Source: JBOIBN01 sp050739575 (GTDB taxonomy: Bacteria > Pseudomonadota > Gammaproteobacteria > JAKDMP01). From it: a DNA stretch of 26,747 nt. The notes below the pieces were generated by a model that saw nothing but the letters and a program-made list of their open reading frames with translations, had not been told where the DNA came from and searched no databases. A program made the translations under genes and the position numbers. Shown piece after piece: positions 8,611 through 16,392 of the stretch. Location: assembly GCA_050739575.1 (NCBI GenBank), contig JBOIBN010000033.1:1-26747 (forward strand), given 5' to 3'. Positions within the stretch are counted from its first letter, which is position 1; the number at the start of each line of letters is the position of its first letter.

Positions 8611-10254
8611 TCAGCCGTGGCGGAAGGTGGGGAAGAGAACCAGCAGAAGACCGGCGGCGCCGATGGTCCAGGCGGCCCAGGCGGGTTGCCAGGAAAGACC
8701 TATGAGTACGGCGCCGGCGATGACGAGGGCGCCGCCGGCGTGGCCGCGTCGGCGCGCGATGCGTTCGGCCACGATTTCCCTTACCACGTCTTTCATGAGT
8801 TTTCGGCCCATGACTTCGAGGTCGCCGTCGAGTATCTGGTTGAGCGCGCCGTGAATGAGCTTCGGCAATTCCACCAGCATCGGCCCGAGCTGCGGCAATT
8901 CCTTTTGCAGCGTGTTCCAGGAGCCGCGCGGACCGAGCCGCTCGCGCATCCACTCTTCCAGGAAGGGCCGCGCCGTTGTCCACAGATCGAGATCCGGATA
9001 GACCATGCGCCCGAGGCTTTCGAGGTGGAGCAGGGTTTTCTGCAGCAATGTGAGTTGGGGCTGGATTTCCATGTTGAACCGGCGCGCGGTCTGGAACAGG
9101 CGAATCAGGAGTTGTGCGAAAGAAATGTGCTTTAGCGGTCGGTTGAAGATCGGTTCGCATACGGAGCGGATCGCCGCCGCGAATTCGTTGATCGGCGTGC
9201 CCTTTGGCACCCAGCCCGATTCAACGTGCAGCGTGGCGACGCGATCGTAGTCGCGGTTGAAGAAGGCGAGGAAGTTCTCCGCGAGGTAGCGCTGGTCTTC
9301 GGGGTTGAGCGTGCCGCAGATGCCGAAATCCACCGCGACGTAAACGGGCAGCTCGGGATCGCTCGCGTCTATGAACAGGTTTCCGGGGTGCATGTCGGCA
9401 TGGAAGAAATTGTGCTGGAAGACCTGGGTGAAGAAGATATCCACTCCGCTTGACGCCAGGCGCTCGAGGTTCACGCCGGCCGCCCGCAGCGCCGGAAGGT
9501 CGTCTATGGGAATGCCGCCGATGCGCTCGAGTACGAGCACATCGGCGCGCGTGTAGTCCCAGTACACCTTCGGGATGTAGAGCAGCGGCGAGCCCTCGAA
9601 GTTGCGCCGCAACTGCGCGGCGTTCGAGCCTTCGTGCACGAGATCGAGTTCGTCGTGAATCGTATGATCGTATTGGGCAATGACAGCGCCGATGTGTAGC
9701 CGCCGGGCCTCTGCGATGTAGCGTTCGGCGAGCCCCGCGAAGAGATACATCAAGGAAAGATCGGCCTCGATCACCCGCATGATGCCCGGGCGCAACACCT
9801 TGACCACCACCTGCTCGCCGCTCGGGAGTTGCGCCGCGTGGACCTGAGCGATGGAGGCGGAAGCGAGTGGCGTTTCGTCGAACTCGGCGAAGAGAGATTC
9901 GAGTTTCTGGCCGTAACTCAGCTCGAGCCGGCGACGCGCGAGCTTGCCGGAAAACGGCGGCACCTGATCCTGGAGTTTGGCGAGTTCCTCCGCGTAGGCG
10001 GGGGGAAGAATATCGGTGCGCGTCGAGAGCATCTGGCCAAACTTGACCCAGATCGGGCCGAGCGTCTCGAGTGCCTTTCGAACCCGGACCGGTGCCGGCT
10101 CGCGCTTGATTCGGATCAGCGCCCAGGGCCTCAGATAACGCAGGAAGCGCAAGGGCCGCAGCCATGGAGCGCCGAGCAGGACATCGTCGAGTCCGTAACG
10201 CACAAGCACCCAGTTGACGCGCACGAAGCGCAGAATCTGGCGCGGCCTGATCAT
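8611..10254 (-). CDS. ubiB: UbiB, ubiquinone biosynthesis atypical kinase/ATPase
   Basis: A 547-residue protein of the usual UbiB length. ABC1/ADCK features in order: KFGQ motif (71-74); the Ala-rich ATP loop ASASIAQVH (131-139); the putative nucleotide lysine in VVVKV (152); the catalytic-loop variant HADMHPGN (285-292); and the metal-binding DFG (309-311). Two hydrophobic helices close the protein (about 505-543), matching the C-terminal membrane anchor of UbiB. The family is needed for ubiquinone synthesis, probably as an ATPase that helps extract lipid precursors. The start codon overlaps the end of ubiJ by four bases (ATGA), so translation is probably coupled. It converges with the NUDIX gene; no strong terminator is seen in the 94-base gap. 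Confidence 0.97.
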   Translation of the reverse strand: MIRPRQILRFVRVNWVLVRYGLDDVLLGAPWLRPLRFLRYLRPWALIRIKREPAPVRVRKALETLGPIWVKFGQMLSTRTDILPPAYAEELAKLQDQVPPFSGKLARRRLELSYGQKLESLFAEFDETPLASASIAQVHAAQLPSGEQVVVKVLRPGIMRVIEADLSLMYLFAGLAERYIAEARRLHIGAVIAQYDHTIHDELDLVHEGSNAAQLRRNFEGSPLLYIPKVYWDYTRADVLVLERIGGIPIDDLPALRAAGVNLERLASSGVDIFFTQVFQHNFFHADMHPGNLFIDASDPELPVYVAVDFGICGTLNPEDQRYLAENFLAFFNRDYDRVATLHVESGWVPKGTPINEFAAAIRSVCEPIFNRPLKHISFAQLLIRLFQTARRFNMEIQPQLTLLQKTLLHLESLGRMVYPDLDLWTTARPFLEEWMRERLGPRGSWNTLQKELPQLGPMLVELPKLIHGALNQILDGDLEVMGRKLMKDVVREIVAERIARRRGHAGGALVIAGAVLIGLSWQPAWAAWTIGAAGLLLVLFPTFRHG

Positions 10255-10865
10255 TCCCGTTGTCCGCGCGCCAATCGTTCCACGCGTTTTGCGAGTCGGT
10301 CGGTGTCGGTGCGCAGTTCGTCCACCGCGGCGAGAAAGTCTTCCAGTTCCGCGCGCGAGACGAGCAGGCGGACTTCGTATTGGAGATACTCGGCGATGCT
10401 GGTGGAGAAACGTTCGCGGGTGTCTCCGAGTGCTTTCGTGAGTCCTTGGGCGAGCCGCTCCAGCGTTCGTGCCGGACCCGCGCCGAGCAGGGTGGCAAGG
10501 CGTTCCCAGGCAGCGCGCGGCAACCGCGCCATCACCTTGGCGAGGCCGTGCACGACCTCGGCATCGCCTGAGATGACGAGCCCGCGCGGGGTGCCGCTGC
10601 GCCCGGCCGCGATCAGGGCGGCCATCCGGCCGCTCACCGTGGCGTCCGGCTCGCCTGTTGGCCCGCCGAGTTCGATGCGGTCTTCGACGATATGGACGAG
10701 AACTACGAGGGCGAGATCGCTTACTTCGACGGCGACGCGCCCCCCGGAGAGTGTGCGCAGGGTGCGCAGCGCCTCGGGATCCACGGCGAATGAGGCGTTG
10801 AGCGCCCGTGCGGCGGGCTCCAGTATGAAGGCGGGCAAGGGGCGTGGATCGCTCACAACTTCCAT
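10251..10865 (-). CDS. ubiJ: UbiJ, SCP2-domain ubiquinone biosynthesis accessory factor
   Basis: A 204-residue protein, close to the usual length, between ubiE and ubiB. The N-terminal half carries an SCP2-like lipid-binding fold (residues about 15-110; ATVSGRMAALIA and GLVISGDAEVV are typical). The C-terminal third is helical and charged, likely a coiled coil (about 165-200). UbiJ proteins bind polyprenyl intermediates and help organise the soluble Ubi complex for aerobic ubiquinone synthesis. Its start overlaps the 3' end of ubiE by 13 bases and its stop overlaps the ubiB start by four, so all three are read from one message. Assignment rests strongly on context plus the SCP2-like pattern. 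Confidence 0.93.
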   Translation of the reverse strand: MEVVSDPRPLPAFILEPAARALNASFAVDPEALRTLRTLSGGRVAVEVSDLALVVLVHIVEDRIELGGPTGEPDATVSGRMAALIAAGRSGTPRGLVISGDAEVVHGLAKVMARLPRAAWERLATLLGAGPARTLERLAQGLTKALGDTRERFSTSIAEYLQYEVRLLVSRAELEDFLAAVDELRTDTDRLAKRVERLARGQRE

Positions 10866-11596
10866 CCCAGATGCAGGGCGACGATGCCCCCGGCGAGATT
10901 GTAATAGCGCACGCGCTCGAGACCCGCAGTTTTCATCATTTCCTTGAGTGCATCCTGATCAGGATGGCGGCGGATGGATTCGGCAAGATAACGGTAACTT
11001 GCCTCATCGTGGGCGATTCGGCGCCCGAGTCGGGGCAGCACGCCGAAGGAATAAAGATCATAGGCGCGGCGGAGCGGCGCATAAGGGCGCGAGAACTCCA
11101 GCACCAGTGCCCGGCCGCCGGGCGCGAGTACGCGCTGCATTTCAGCGAGTGCGCGCGTCTTGTCGGTTACGTTGCGGAGTCCGAAGCCGATGGTAATGCA
11201 GTGGAAACGCTTGGCCGGGAACGGCAGCGATTCCGCGTCGGCAACCACGCAGTGCACGCATCCGGCAAGCCCGGTGTCAAGCAGGCGCTCGCGGCCGCGA
11301 GCAATCATGGCGGCATTGATGTCGGCGAGTACCACTTCGCCGCCGCGGCCCACCTGACGGGCGAGCCCGCGGGCGAGATCGCCGGTGCCGCCGGCCAGAT
11401 CGAGCGCCCGCGTGCCGGGTTTGAGCCCCGTGTTGAGCAGCGCGAAACGTTTCCACAGCCGGTGCAGTCCGCCCGACATAAGGTCGTTCATCAGGTCGTA
11501 CCTTGGCGCGACGGATTCGAACACGGCCCGCACGCGTCGCGTCTTCTCCGCTGGCGAGACCTTGCGGTAGCCGAAATCGGTGTCGTTGTCGCTCAC
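10853..11596 (-). CDS. ubiE: UbiE, demethylmenaquinone/ubiquinone C-methyltransferase
   Basis: A 247-residue class I SAM methyltransferase. The SAM-binding glycine motif LDLAGGTGDLA is at residues 65-75, the substrate-side signature YDLMNDLMSGGLHRLWK at 33-49, and the downstream ITIGFGLRNVTDK block is present. All are standard for UbiE. It methylates the quinone ring in ubiquinone (and, where present, menaquinone) synthesis. Start is GTG at 11596, with AAGGG about 12 bases upstream. In the 101-base gap before the gene a minus-strand TAGAAT (11633-11628) could be a -10 box, but no good -35 is visible. It is followed without gap by ubiJ and ubiB. Confidence 0.96.
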   Translation of the reverse strand: MSDNDTDFGYRKVSPAEKTRRVRAVFESVAPRYDLMNDLMSGGLHRLWKRFALLNTGLKPGTRALDLAGGTGDLARGLARQVGRGGEVVLADINAAMIARGRERLLDTGLAGCVHCVVADAESLPFPAKRFHCITIGFGLRNVTDKTRALAEMQRVLAPGGRALVLEFSRPYAPLRRAYDLYSFGVLPRLGRRIAHDEASYRYLAESIRRHPDQDALKEMMKTAGLERVRYYNLAGGIVALHLGWKL

Positions 11597-11697
11597 GTGA
11601 CGGAATAGCCCTTAAGTACGCACTTTCATTCTACGTTAGCCGTTCCCTGATTGATTCCGTCAGAGATGACTTTCACCTTGCGCAGTCATCACGTCGG

Positions 11698-12063
11698 TCA
11701 GGATCGCTTGCCGACGCCGGCGCGCGCCAAGCGTTCGCGGTACTCATGCCAGTTGCTCTCGAAGTTTTCGCCCAATTCGCGGAGAATTCGCCAGGAGTAA
11801 AGTCCCGAGTCGTGACCGTCATCGAAGACGATGCGGACCGCATACTGGCCGACGGGTTCGATAGCCGTGATCCCGACATTCTCCTTGCCCGCGATCAGCA
11901 GACGCGGTGCACCGCCGTGACCGGTGACTTCGGCCGAGGGCGAGAACGCGCGCAGGTACTCGAACGGCAACGTGAATTGAACGCCGTCGTCGAAGCGCAG
12001 GTAAAGCTCGCGCGCCGCGCGCCGGGCGCGGATCTCGGTCGGCGTGGGGGTGGGCTGATCCAT
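11698..12063 (-). CDS. DUF971 (GBBH-like N-terminal domain) protein
   Basis: Taken from ATG 12063, the protein is 121 residues (MDQPTPTPTEI...). The frame is open further, to an ATG at 12150, but the added 29 residues look non-coding and the shorter start fits the family length. The body has the DUF971 pattern: LYLRFDDGVQFTLPFEYLR, then GITAIEPVGQYAVRIVFDDG, then SGLYSWRILRELG. This fold resembles the N-terminal zinc-ribbon domain of gamma-butyrobetaine hydroxylase; function in bacteria is uncertain. In many proteobacteria the gene sits between hslU and ubiE (from memory, also next to hslU in Pseudomonas aeruginosa). Here it keeps its place before ubiE but is separated from hslU by an insertion of about 1.46 kb. 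Confidence 0.85.
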   Translation of the reverse strand: MDQPTPTPTEIRARRAARELYLRFDDGVQFTLPFEYLRAFSPSAEVTGHGGAPRLLIAGKENVGITAIEPVGQYAVRIVFDDGHDSGLYSWRILRELGENFESNWHEYRERLARAGVGKRS

Positions 12064-12343
12064 GCGCTTAGTGTACTGCGTCGGCGACGTTTGAGAGCTA
12101 AAGAAGGTGCGACCTGGACGAAGCGCGAACATGGCATGACGTGTTTTCATTTTGCTGCTCGACAGGCGGATTAAGTTCCGCCATACGGACTACTTGTCTG
12201 GGGCGCGGAACTGGTCAGACTGTCTCGGCAATCGACCTGGATCGCTTGGGCTATCGCCGCCGGGTTCGTTCTACTCCTATGGTCTGCCCGGAGATAGAAA
12301 AATCGAATAACATCGTAGGATGATTCTCAGGAAAGGGCACATA

Positions 12344-13089
12344 ATGCATCCGCTACGCTCTGCACGGAGACACTCCAACGGCATCGCCGCAACCGCTCTG
12401 GTAATCGGACTATTCGCTTGCACGCTGCAAGCAAGTGCTCAAGTCGCCGATAAAACCCGTGATTTAACACCACAGGAAAAGGAAAGCGCAATTGCTTTTA
12501 CTGGTGAAAATCCCGCAAAAATCATGGCAGTCAAAGGCGTGGTAGCCACATTCTCACAATCGGACACGCAGAGGATCGGCGCGCAAGTCGTCTGGAAAGA
12601 ATACGTTTTCTCCGATGATCTATGCTTGGCTCCTGTAGAAAGTCTGAGCGCATACAGAAAAGTGGGAGGCAAATCCATTTCTTGGAAAATAGAGAAGTCA
12701 TATTCTCACCATCTGCCGCCTGGATTAAGCTACTATGTCTGGGAAGGCAGCAGCGGAAAAGACTGTAAAAATCTCCCTGAAACCGGCCTGGTATCACTTG
12801 GCGCCCCCATCCCGACCTCTGCACTGGAAAAATTGATAAAAACAGGTACGCGATCAAGAATCTGGCGTTGCCATTACTCCGTGCGAAAGAAAAGGGGACT
12901 GCAGATGATCGTGACAAAAAGCGTCTTTCAGGCATGCGGCTGGGTTGGATAGATCTCGATTTTGACTGGAAGAGGGGATTTGTCTACGTATTGAGTTACC
13001 CGGCTGAGTCAGGCGACACGTTGGTCGTTCACGTTAGCGAAGCCGGGACGAAACCCGTAGCATTATCTGCCGGCATCTTGATGCCATAG
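12344..13089 (+). pseudogene. Frameshifted gene for an exported protein of unknown function
   Basis: ATG 12344 follows AGGAAAGGG at good distance (an ATG at 12320 is less likely). The product starts with a signal peptide (ARRHSNGIAATALVIGLFAC, then ASA|Q). The first frame (phase of 12344) codes a plausible protein to about 12838, then becomes low-quality sequence ending at 12952. From about 12838 the -1 frame continues without stop to TAG 13087-13089, with protein-like sequence (GWIDLDFDWKRGFVYVLSY, SGDTLVVHVSEAG). The switch falls in a run of five A (12838-12842). Read together the product is about 248 residues. I do not recognise a family. GC is lower than in the neighbours (45% in 12481-12540, against 67% in 7501-7560). 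It lies on the strand opposite to the genes on both sides. Alternatives are a sequencing error in the A run or ribosomal slippage. Confidence 0.6.
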
Positions 13090-13156
13090 CTGTAGTCCAG
13101 CCGAAACAGCATCGTGAGAAGCACGTTGCGGACTTTGCCCGTGATTTTACGCTTGG

Positions 13157-13176
13157 ATTCCGGCTTTCGCCGGAAT
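13157..13176. repeat. Palindromic element (ATTCCGGC / GCCGGAAT hairpin)
   Basis: A perfect 8-base stem with a tttc loop inside ggattccggctttcgccgga. This exact type of unit, recalled from memory, is dispersed in many proteobacterial genomes. It lies about 70 bases after the stop of the frameshifted gene and could also act as an RNA hairpin at its end, although no T-run follows. Confidence 0.65.
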
Positions 13177-13244
13177 GACGACATACCCACTCCCCTTTGC
13201 TCGCGTGAGCGAAGAAGGGGGAGCCGTAGGAGGATCACCTAAAG

Positions 13245-13271
13245 AATCGCGGCGGGGACCGCCGCTCCTAC
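13245..13271 (-). repeat. REP element
   Basis: On the minus strand it begins GTAGGAGCGGCGGTCCCCGC and contains a 7-base stem GCGGCGG/CCGCCGC (13249-13255 and 13259-13265) around a GGA loop. It belongs to the same family as the elements at 13507 and 18824 (head GTAGGAGCGG, tail CGCGATT). Confidence 0.75.
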
Positions 13272-13500
13272 CCCTCCCGTTTGTGCCGTCGGGCGCGCCG
13301 AGAAGCACAGCACGCAACGGGGGAAAGGGCGGAGTGTTTGAGGCCGGAGCGATATATCGCGCAGGCCGAGTTGCCGCCCGGCCCGTTGCGGGCGAGCATC
13401 GCAGGGTAGGCGCAAGGCTTCCAGCCTTGCGGCCGCGAACGCCCGGCACGATGCTTTTGATGACTTTTGGCGAAACAAAAGTCACCCGCCGGGAGGGCCA
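13272..13500. repeat. Palindrome-rich intergenic block, probably a dispersed repeat
   Basis: No credible gene. Two perfect hairpins stand out: CGCAAGGCT/AGCCTTGCG (13411-13419 and 13423-13431, 3-base loop) and TGACTTTTG/CAAAAGTCA (13461-13469 and 13476-13484, 6-base loop). Open frames here on both strands give Arg/Ala/Pro-rich junk-like sequence. From memory, similar blocks with the same small spurious frames recur in Xanthomonadales-type genomes; I could not check this. Confidence 0.5.
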
Positions 13501-13506
13501 TAAAAC

Positions 13507-13531
13507 AATCACGGCTGAGGGCCGCTCCTAC
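13507..13531 (-). repeat. REP element abutting and ending hslU
   Basis: Minus strand: TTGTAGGAGCGGCCCTCAGC and so on to CGTGATT. It is a degenerate member of the GTAGGAGCGG family. Its TAG is the stop codon of hslU, so gene and repeat share bases 13528-13531. Confidence 0.7.
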
Positions 13532-14883
13532 AAAATGTAGCGCGAAAGATCCTCGTCTTCGGCGAGATCACCCAGATGCGCGTCCACATACGCGGCGTCC
13601 ACCTCAATTGCGCTTCCCGCGCGGTCTGGTGCTTCGTAGGACACTGTTTCGAGCAGACGCTGCATGACAGTTTGCAGCCGTCGTGCGCCGATGTTTTCGG
13701 TGCGTTCGTTGACGCGATGCGCGATCTCGGCGATGCGTCGCACGCCGTCGCCGGTGAAGGCGAGCGCCACGCTTTCGGTTGCGAGCATGCCGACGTATTG
13801 GACGGTGAGTGCGGCTCTTGGCTCGGTAAGAATGCGCACGAAGTCCTCGACCCCGAGCGCGCTCAGTTCGACGCGGATCGGCAGGCGGCCTTGCAGCTCC
13901 GGGATCAGATCGGAGGGCTTGGCGACATGAAAGGCGCCCGAGGCGATAAACAGGATGTGATCCGTGCGCACCATGCCGTAGCGCGTGTTCACCGTCGAGC
14001 CTTCCACCAGTGGGAGGAGATCGCGCTGCACACCCTCACGCGAGACATCCGCGCCAGAGCCCATGCCTTCGCCGCTGCGCCGTGCAACCTTGTCTATTTC
14101 GTCAATGAAGACGATGCCATTGTCCTCGACCTCGCGGATCGCTTCGCGGCGGGTTTCCTCCTCGTTTATGAGTTTGCCGGCCTCGTCGTCAGTTAGCAGC
14201 CGCCGTGCCTCGGCAACGGGCACGCGTCGGTTTTCCCGCCGCTGGCCGGCCATGCCGCGGAGCATGTTCTCGAGTTGGCCGGTCATTTCTTCCATGCCGG
14301 GCGGGGCGAGGATCTCCATGTTCGGCTGGGCGGTGCTCACGTCTATTTCAATTTCGCGTTCGTCAAGGGTGCCGGCGCGCAGCTGCGTGCGAATTTTTTG
14401 ACGGGTGTCGTCATTGGCAGAAGACGCGGGTTGGGGTTCGTTGGCGAAACCGACACCGCTCCGCGCACGGGGGAGCAGCGCATCGAGCAGGCGATCCTCG
14501 GCCGCCTGTTCGGCCCGGACCCGAACCACGTCCTTGGCGCGACTACGGGCCATTTTTACGGCAATCTCGGCAAGATCACGGATAATGGAGTCCACTTCGC
14601 GCCCGACATAGCCTACTTCGGTGAACTTGGTTGCCTCGACCTTGATGAACGGCGCGTGGGCCAGATGGGCCAGGCGGCGTGCGATCTCGGTCTTGCCGAC
14701 GCCGGTGGGACCGATCATGAGAATGTTTTTGGGCATGACCTCGGTGCGCAGCTCGGGTTCGAGCTGCATGCGCCGCCAGCGATCGCGCAGCGCCACCGCC
14801 ACGGCCCGCTTGGCGGCTGTCTGGCCGACGATGTGACGATCGAGTTCGGCGACGATCTCGCGCGGCGTCATGGTGTCGTTCAT
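13528..14883 (-). CDS. hslU: HslU, ATPase subunit of the HslVU protease
   Basis: A 451-residue AAA+ unfoldase of normal length. Walker A GPTGVGKT is at 58-65, the pore loop GYVG at 91-94, the variable I-domain at about 110-240, Walker B with VFIDEID at 258-264, and the sensor/arginine-finger region follows. The C-terminus EDLSRYIL is the conserved tail that docks into HslV and activates it, so the protein is complete. It forms hexamers that unfold substrates and feed them to HslV. The ATG overlaps the hslV stop by four bases (ATGA), pointing to translational coupling. The stop codon is part of a REP element, and no DUF971 gene follows directly as would be usual. Confidence 0.98.
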   Translation of the reverse strand: MNDTMTPREIVAELDRHIVGQTAAKRAVAVALRDRWRRMQLEPELRTEVMPKNILMIGPTGVGKTEIARRLAHLAHAPFIKVEATKFTEVGYVGREVDSIIRDLAEIAVKMARSRAKDVVRVRAEQAAEDRLLDALLPRARSGVGFANEPQPASSANDDTRQKIRTQLRAGTLDEREIEIDVSTAQPNMEILAPPGMEEMTGQLENMLRGMAGQRRENRRVPVAEARRLLTDDEAGKLINEEETRREAIREVEDNGIVFIDEIDKVARRSGEGMGSGADVSREGVQRDLLPLVEGSTVNTRYGMVRTDHILFIASGAFHVAKPSDLIPELQGRLPIRVELSALGVEDFVRILTEPRAALTVQYVGMLATESVALAFTGDGVRRIAEIAHRVNERTENIGARRLQTVMQRLLETVSYEAPDRAGSAIEVDAAYVDAHLGDLAEDEDLSRYIL

Positions 14884-15434
14884 TGGCCTGCCGCCTCCGC
14901 GGGCAGTGTTTCAAGTGTGACCCTGGAATTGGTGTACACGCAGATTTCGCCCGCGATTCCAAGCGCCGCGCGGGCGATGTCAGGCGCCGGCAAGTCGCTA
15001 TGGCGCAAGAGCGCGCGGGCCGCGGCAAGCGCGTATTGACCGCCCGACCCGATCGCCATCACGCCTTCTTCGGGTTCGATGACGTCGCCGTTGCCGGAGA
15101 TGAGTAGCGAGGTTTCGACGTCGGCGACGGCGAGCAGCGCTTCGAGGCGGCGGAGCACCCGGTCGCTGCGCCATTCGCGCGCAAGCGCGACGGCGGCGCG
15201 GGCGAGGTTGCCGCTCGAGCGCTCGAGCTGGGATTCGAACTTTTCCGCCAGCGTGAAGGCGTCGGCGGTGCCGCCCGCGAAACCGGCGAGCACGCGCCCG
15301 TCGGCGAGCCGCCGAACCTTGCGGGCATTGGCCTTGAGCACCGTTTCGCCCATGGAAACCTGGCCGTCGCCGGCCATGGCGATCACGCCGTCGCGGCGCA
15401 CGCAGAGGATGGTGGTGGCATGGAATTGCTGCAT
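14880..15434 (-). CDS. hslV: HslV, peptidase subunit of the HslVU protease
   Basis: 184 residues from ATG 15434, which has AAGGA eight bases upstream; an open frame reaches further upstream but antisense to nothing useful and inside xerC. This is an N-terminal-nucleophile (proteasome beta-like) threonine peptidase. The start MQQFHATTILCVRRDG contains a six-residue propeptide, so the nucleophile is Thr7 after processing. Counted from it, Asp17 (AGDGQ) and Lys33 (ARKVRRL) fall exactly where the family needs them. HslV forms a double hexamer capped by HslU. It follows xerC by 34 bases and overlaps hslU by four. No heat-shock promoter is apparent in the short gap. Confidence 0.97.
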   Translation of the reverse strand: MQQFHATTILCVRRDGVIAMAGDGQVSMGETVLKANARKVRRLADGRVLAGFAGGTADAFTLAEKFESQLERSSGNLARAAVALAREWRSDRVLRRLEALLAVADVETSLLISGNGDVIEPEEGVMAIGSGGQYALAAARALLRHSDLPAPDIARAALGIAGEICVYTNSRVTLETLPAEAAGQ

Positions 15435-15468
15435 TGAATAGTCCTTCGGGAGGTCGCGGGACGCGAAT

Positions 15469-16392
15469 TCAGCCCTCGCGCTTGCTGCGGGTTTTGCGAT
15501 GGGCGCGCGGGTGCGCCTTGTCATAGGTGCGGGCAAGCTGCTGAAAATCAAGATGCGTGTAGATCTGGGTGGTTGCGAGACTGGCGTGGCCGAGGAGTTC
15601 CTGCACCGCACGCAAGTCTCCGCTCGACTCCAGCATGTGGGTGGCGAAGGCGTGGCGCAGAAGGTGCGGATAGACGCGGCGTTCGAGTCCGCGGTGCCGT
15701 CCCCAGTAGGCGACGCGAGCCTCGATAGAGCGGCGCGCGAGTCGGGTTCCGCGGCGACTGACAAAAAGGGCCGTTTCGCCGGCCCCGGCAAGCGCGAGCC
15801 GCGTCTTGAGCCAGTTGGCGAGGGCGGCGCGGGCCTTGCTGCCGACCGGCACGATGCGCGTCTTGGCGCCCTTGCCCGTCACCCGTACGAGGCCTTCGCG
15901 CAGATCGATATCGTTAAGGTCGAGCGCCGCAAGTTCGGCGAGCCGCAGTCCCGAAGAATAAAGAAGCTCGAGGATGGCGCGGTCGCGACAGGCTTCGTGG
16001 CCGCCCTTGGCATCGACTTCGACGAGCCGCGCGGCCTCGTCCACGTCGAGCGTTCCGGGCAGCGTGCGTCGCAGTTTCGGAGTGCGCACGCCGAGTGTCG
16101 GGTCGCGACCGAAAAGCCCATGTTTCAAACCGTGACGTGTGAAGGCGCGGATGGCGGCAAGTGCGCGGGAAAGGCTGCGCGCGCCGAGTCCGGTGCGGTG
16201 ACGTTCGGCAAGATAGCGGCTCAGGGCAACCGGCTCCAGCGCATCCCAGTCGAGGATACCGTCTGCATCGCACCAGTCGGCAAGCGCGGCGAGATCGCGC
16301 CCGTAGGCCATGACGGTGCGCGGCGACAGCCGCCGCTCGAGCGCCAAGTGATCGAGAAACCGGCGCCGGGCGGCGTCGGCCGCGGGCGTCAC
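15469..16392 (-). CDS. xerC: XerC tyrosine recombinase
   Basis: 307 residues. The N-terminal SAM-like core-binding domain spans about 5-95 (RRLSPRTVMAYGRDL) and the catalytic domain about 112-290. The full catalytic set is visible: Arg150 (SSGLRLAEL), Lys174 (TGKGAKTR), His243 and Arg246 (HLLRHAFATHM), His269 (LLGHASLATT) and Tyr278 (QIYTHLD). ESSGDLRAVQELLGHA is the XerC/D hallmark. With XerD it resolves chromosome dimers at dif. Start is GTG 16392, overlapping the DUF484 stop by four bases (GTGA). The dapF-DUF484-xerC order identifies it as XerC rather than XerD or an integrase. Confidence 0.97.
   Translation of the reverse strand: MTPAADAARRRFLDHLALERRLSPRTVMAYGRDLAALADWCDADGILDWDALEPVALSRYLAERHRTGLGARSLSRALAAIRAFTRHGLKHGLFGRDPTLGVRTPKLRRTLPGTLDVDEAARLVEVDAKGGHEACRDRAILELLYSSGLRLAELAALDLNDIDLREGLVRVTGKGAKTRIVPVGSKARAALANWLKTRLALAGAGETALFVSRRGTRLARRSIEARVAYWGRHRGLERRVYPHLLRHAFATHMLESSGDLRAVQELLGHASLATTQIYTHLDFQQLARTYDKAHPRAHRKTRSKREG

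Noticed and set aside
9829..10947. Long plus-strand frame across ubiB and ubiJ
   Set aside because: It is antisense to two well-identified overlapping genes and Arg/Ser-rich without domain signals.
10844..11608. 254-codon plus-strand frame opposite ubiE
   Set aside because: UbiE motifs are intact on the minus strand; this frame is its complement shadow.
12836..12843. Programmed -1 frameshift site at ATAAAAAC
   Set aside because: It does not fit the full X-XXY-YYZ heptamer (only five A), and no downstream stem or pseudoknot is obvious, so mutation or read error is more likely; kept only as an alternative.
13147..13540. Small frames on both strands in the repeat cluster after hslU
   Set aside because: They run through REP and other palindromes, are Arg/Ala/Pro-rich and have no ribosome sites; treated as spurious.
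15435..15791. N-terminal extension of HslV in an open frame reaching to 15791
   Set aside because: It overlaps the conserved 3' end of xerC. The family start MQQFHATT at 15434 has a ribosome site and gives catalytic residues at the standard positions.
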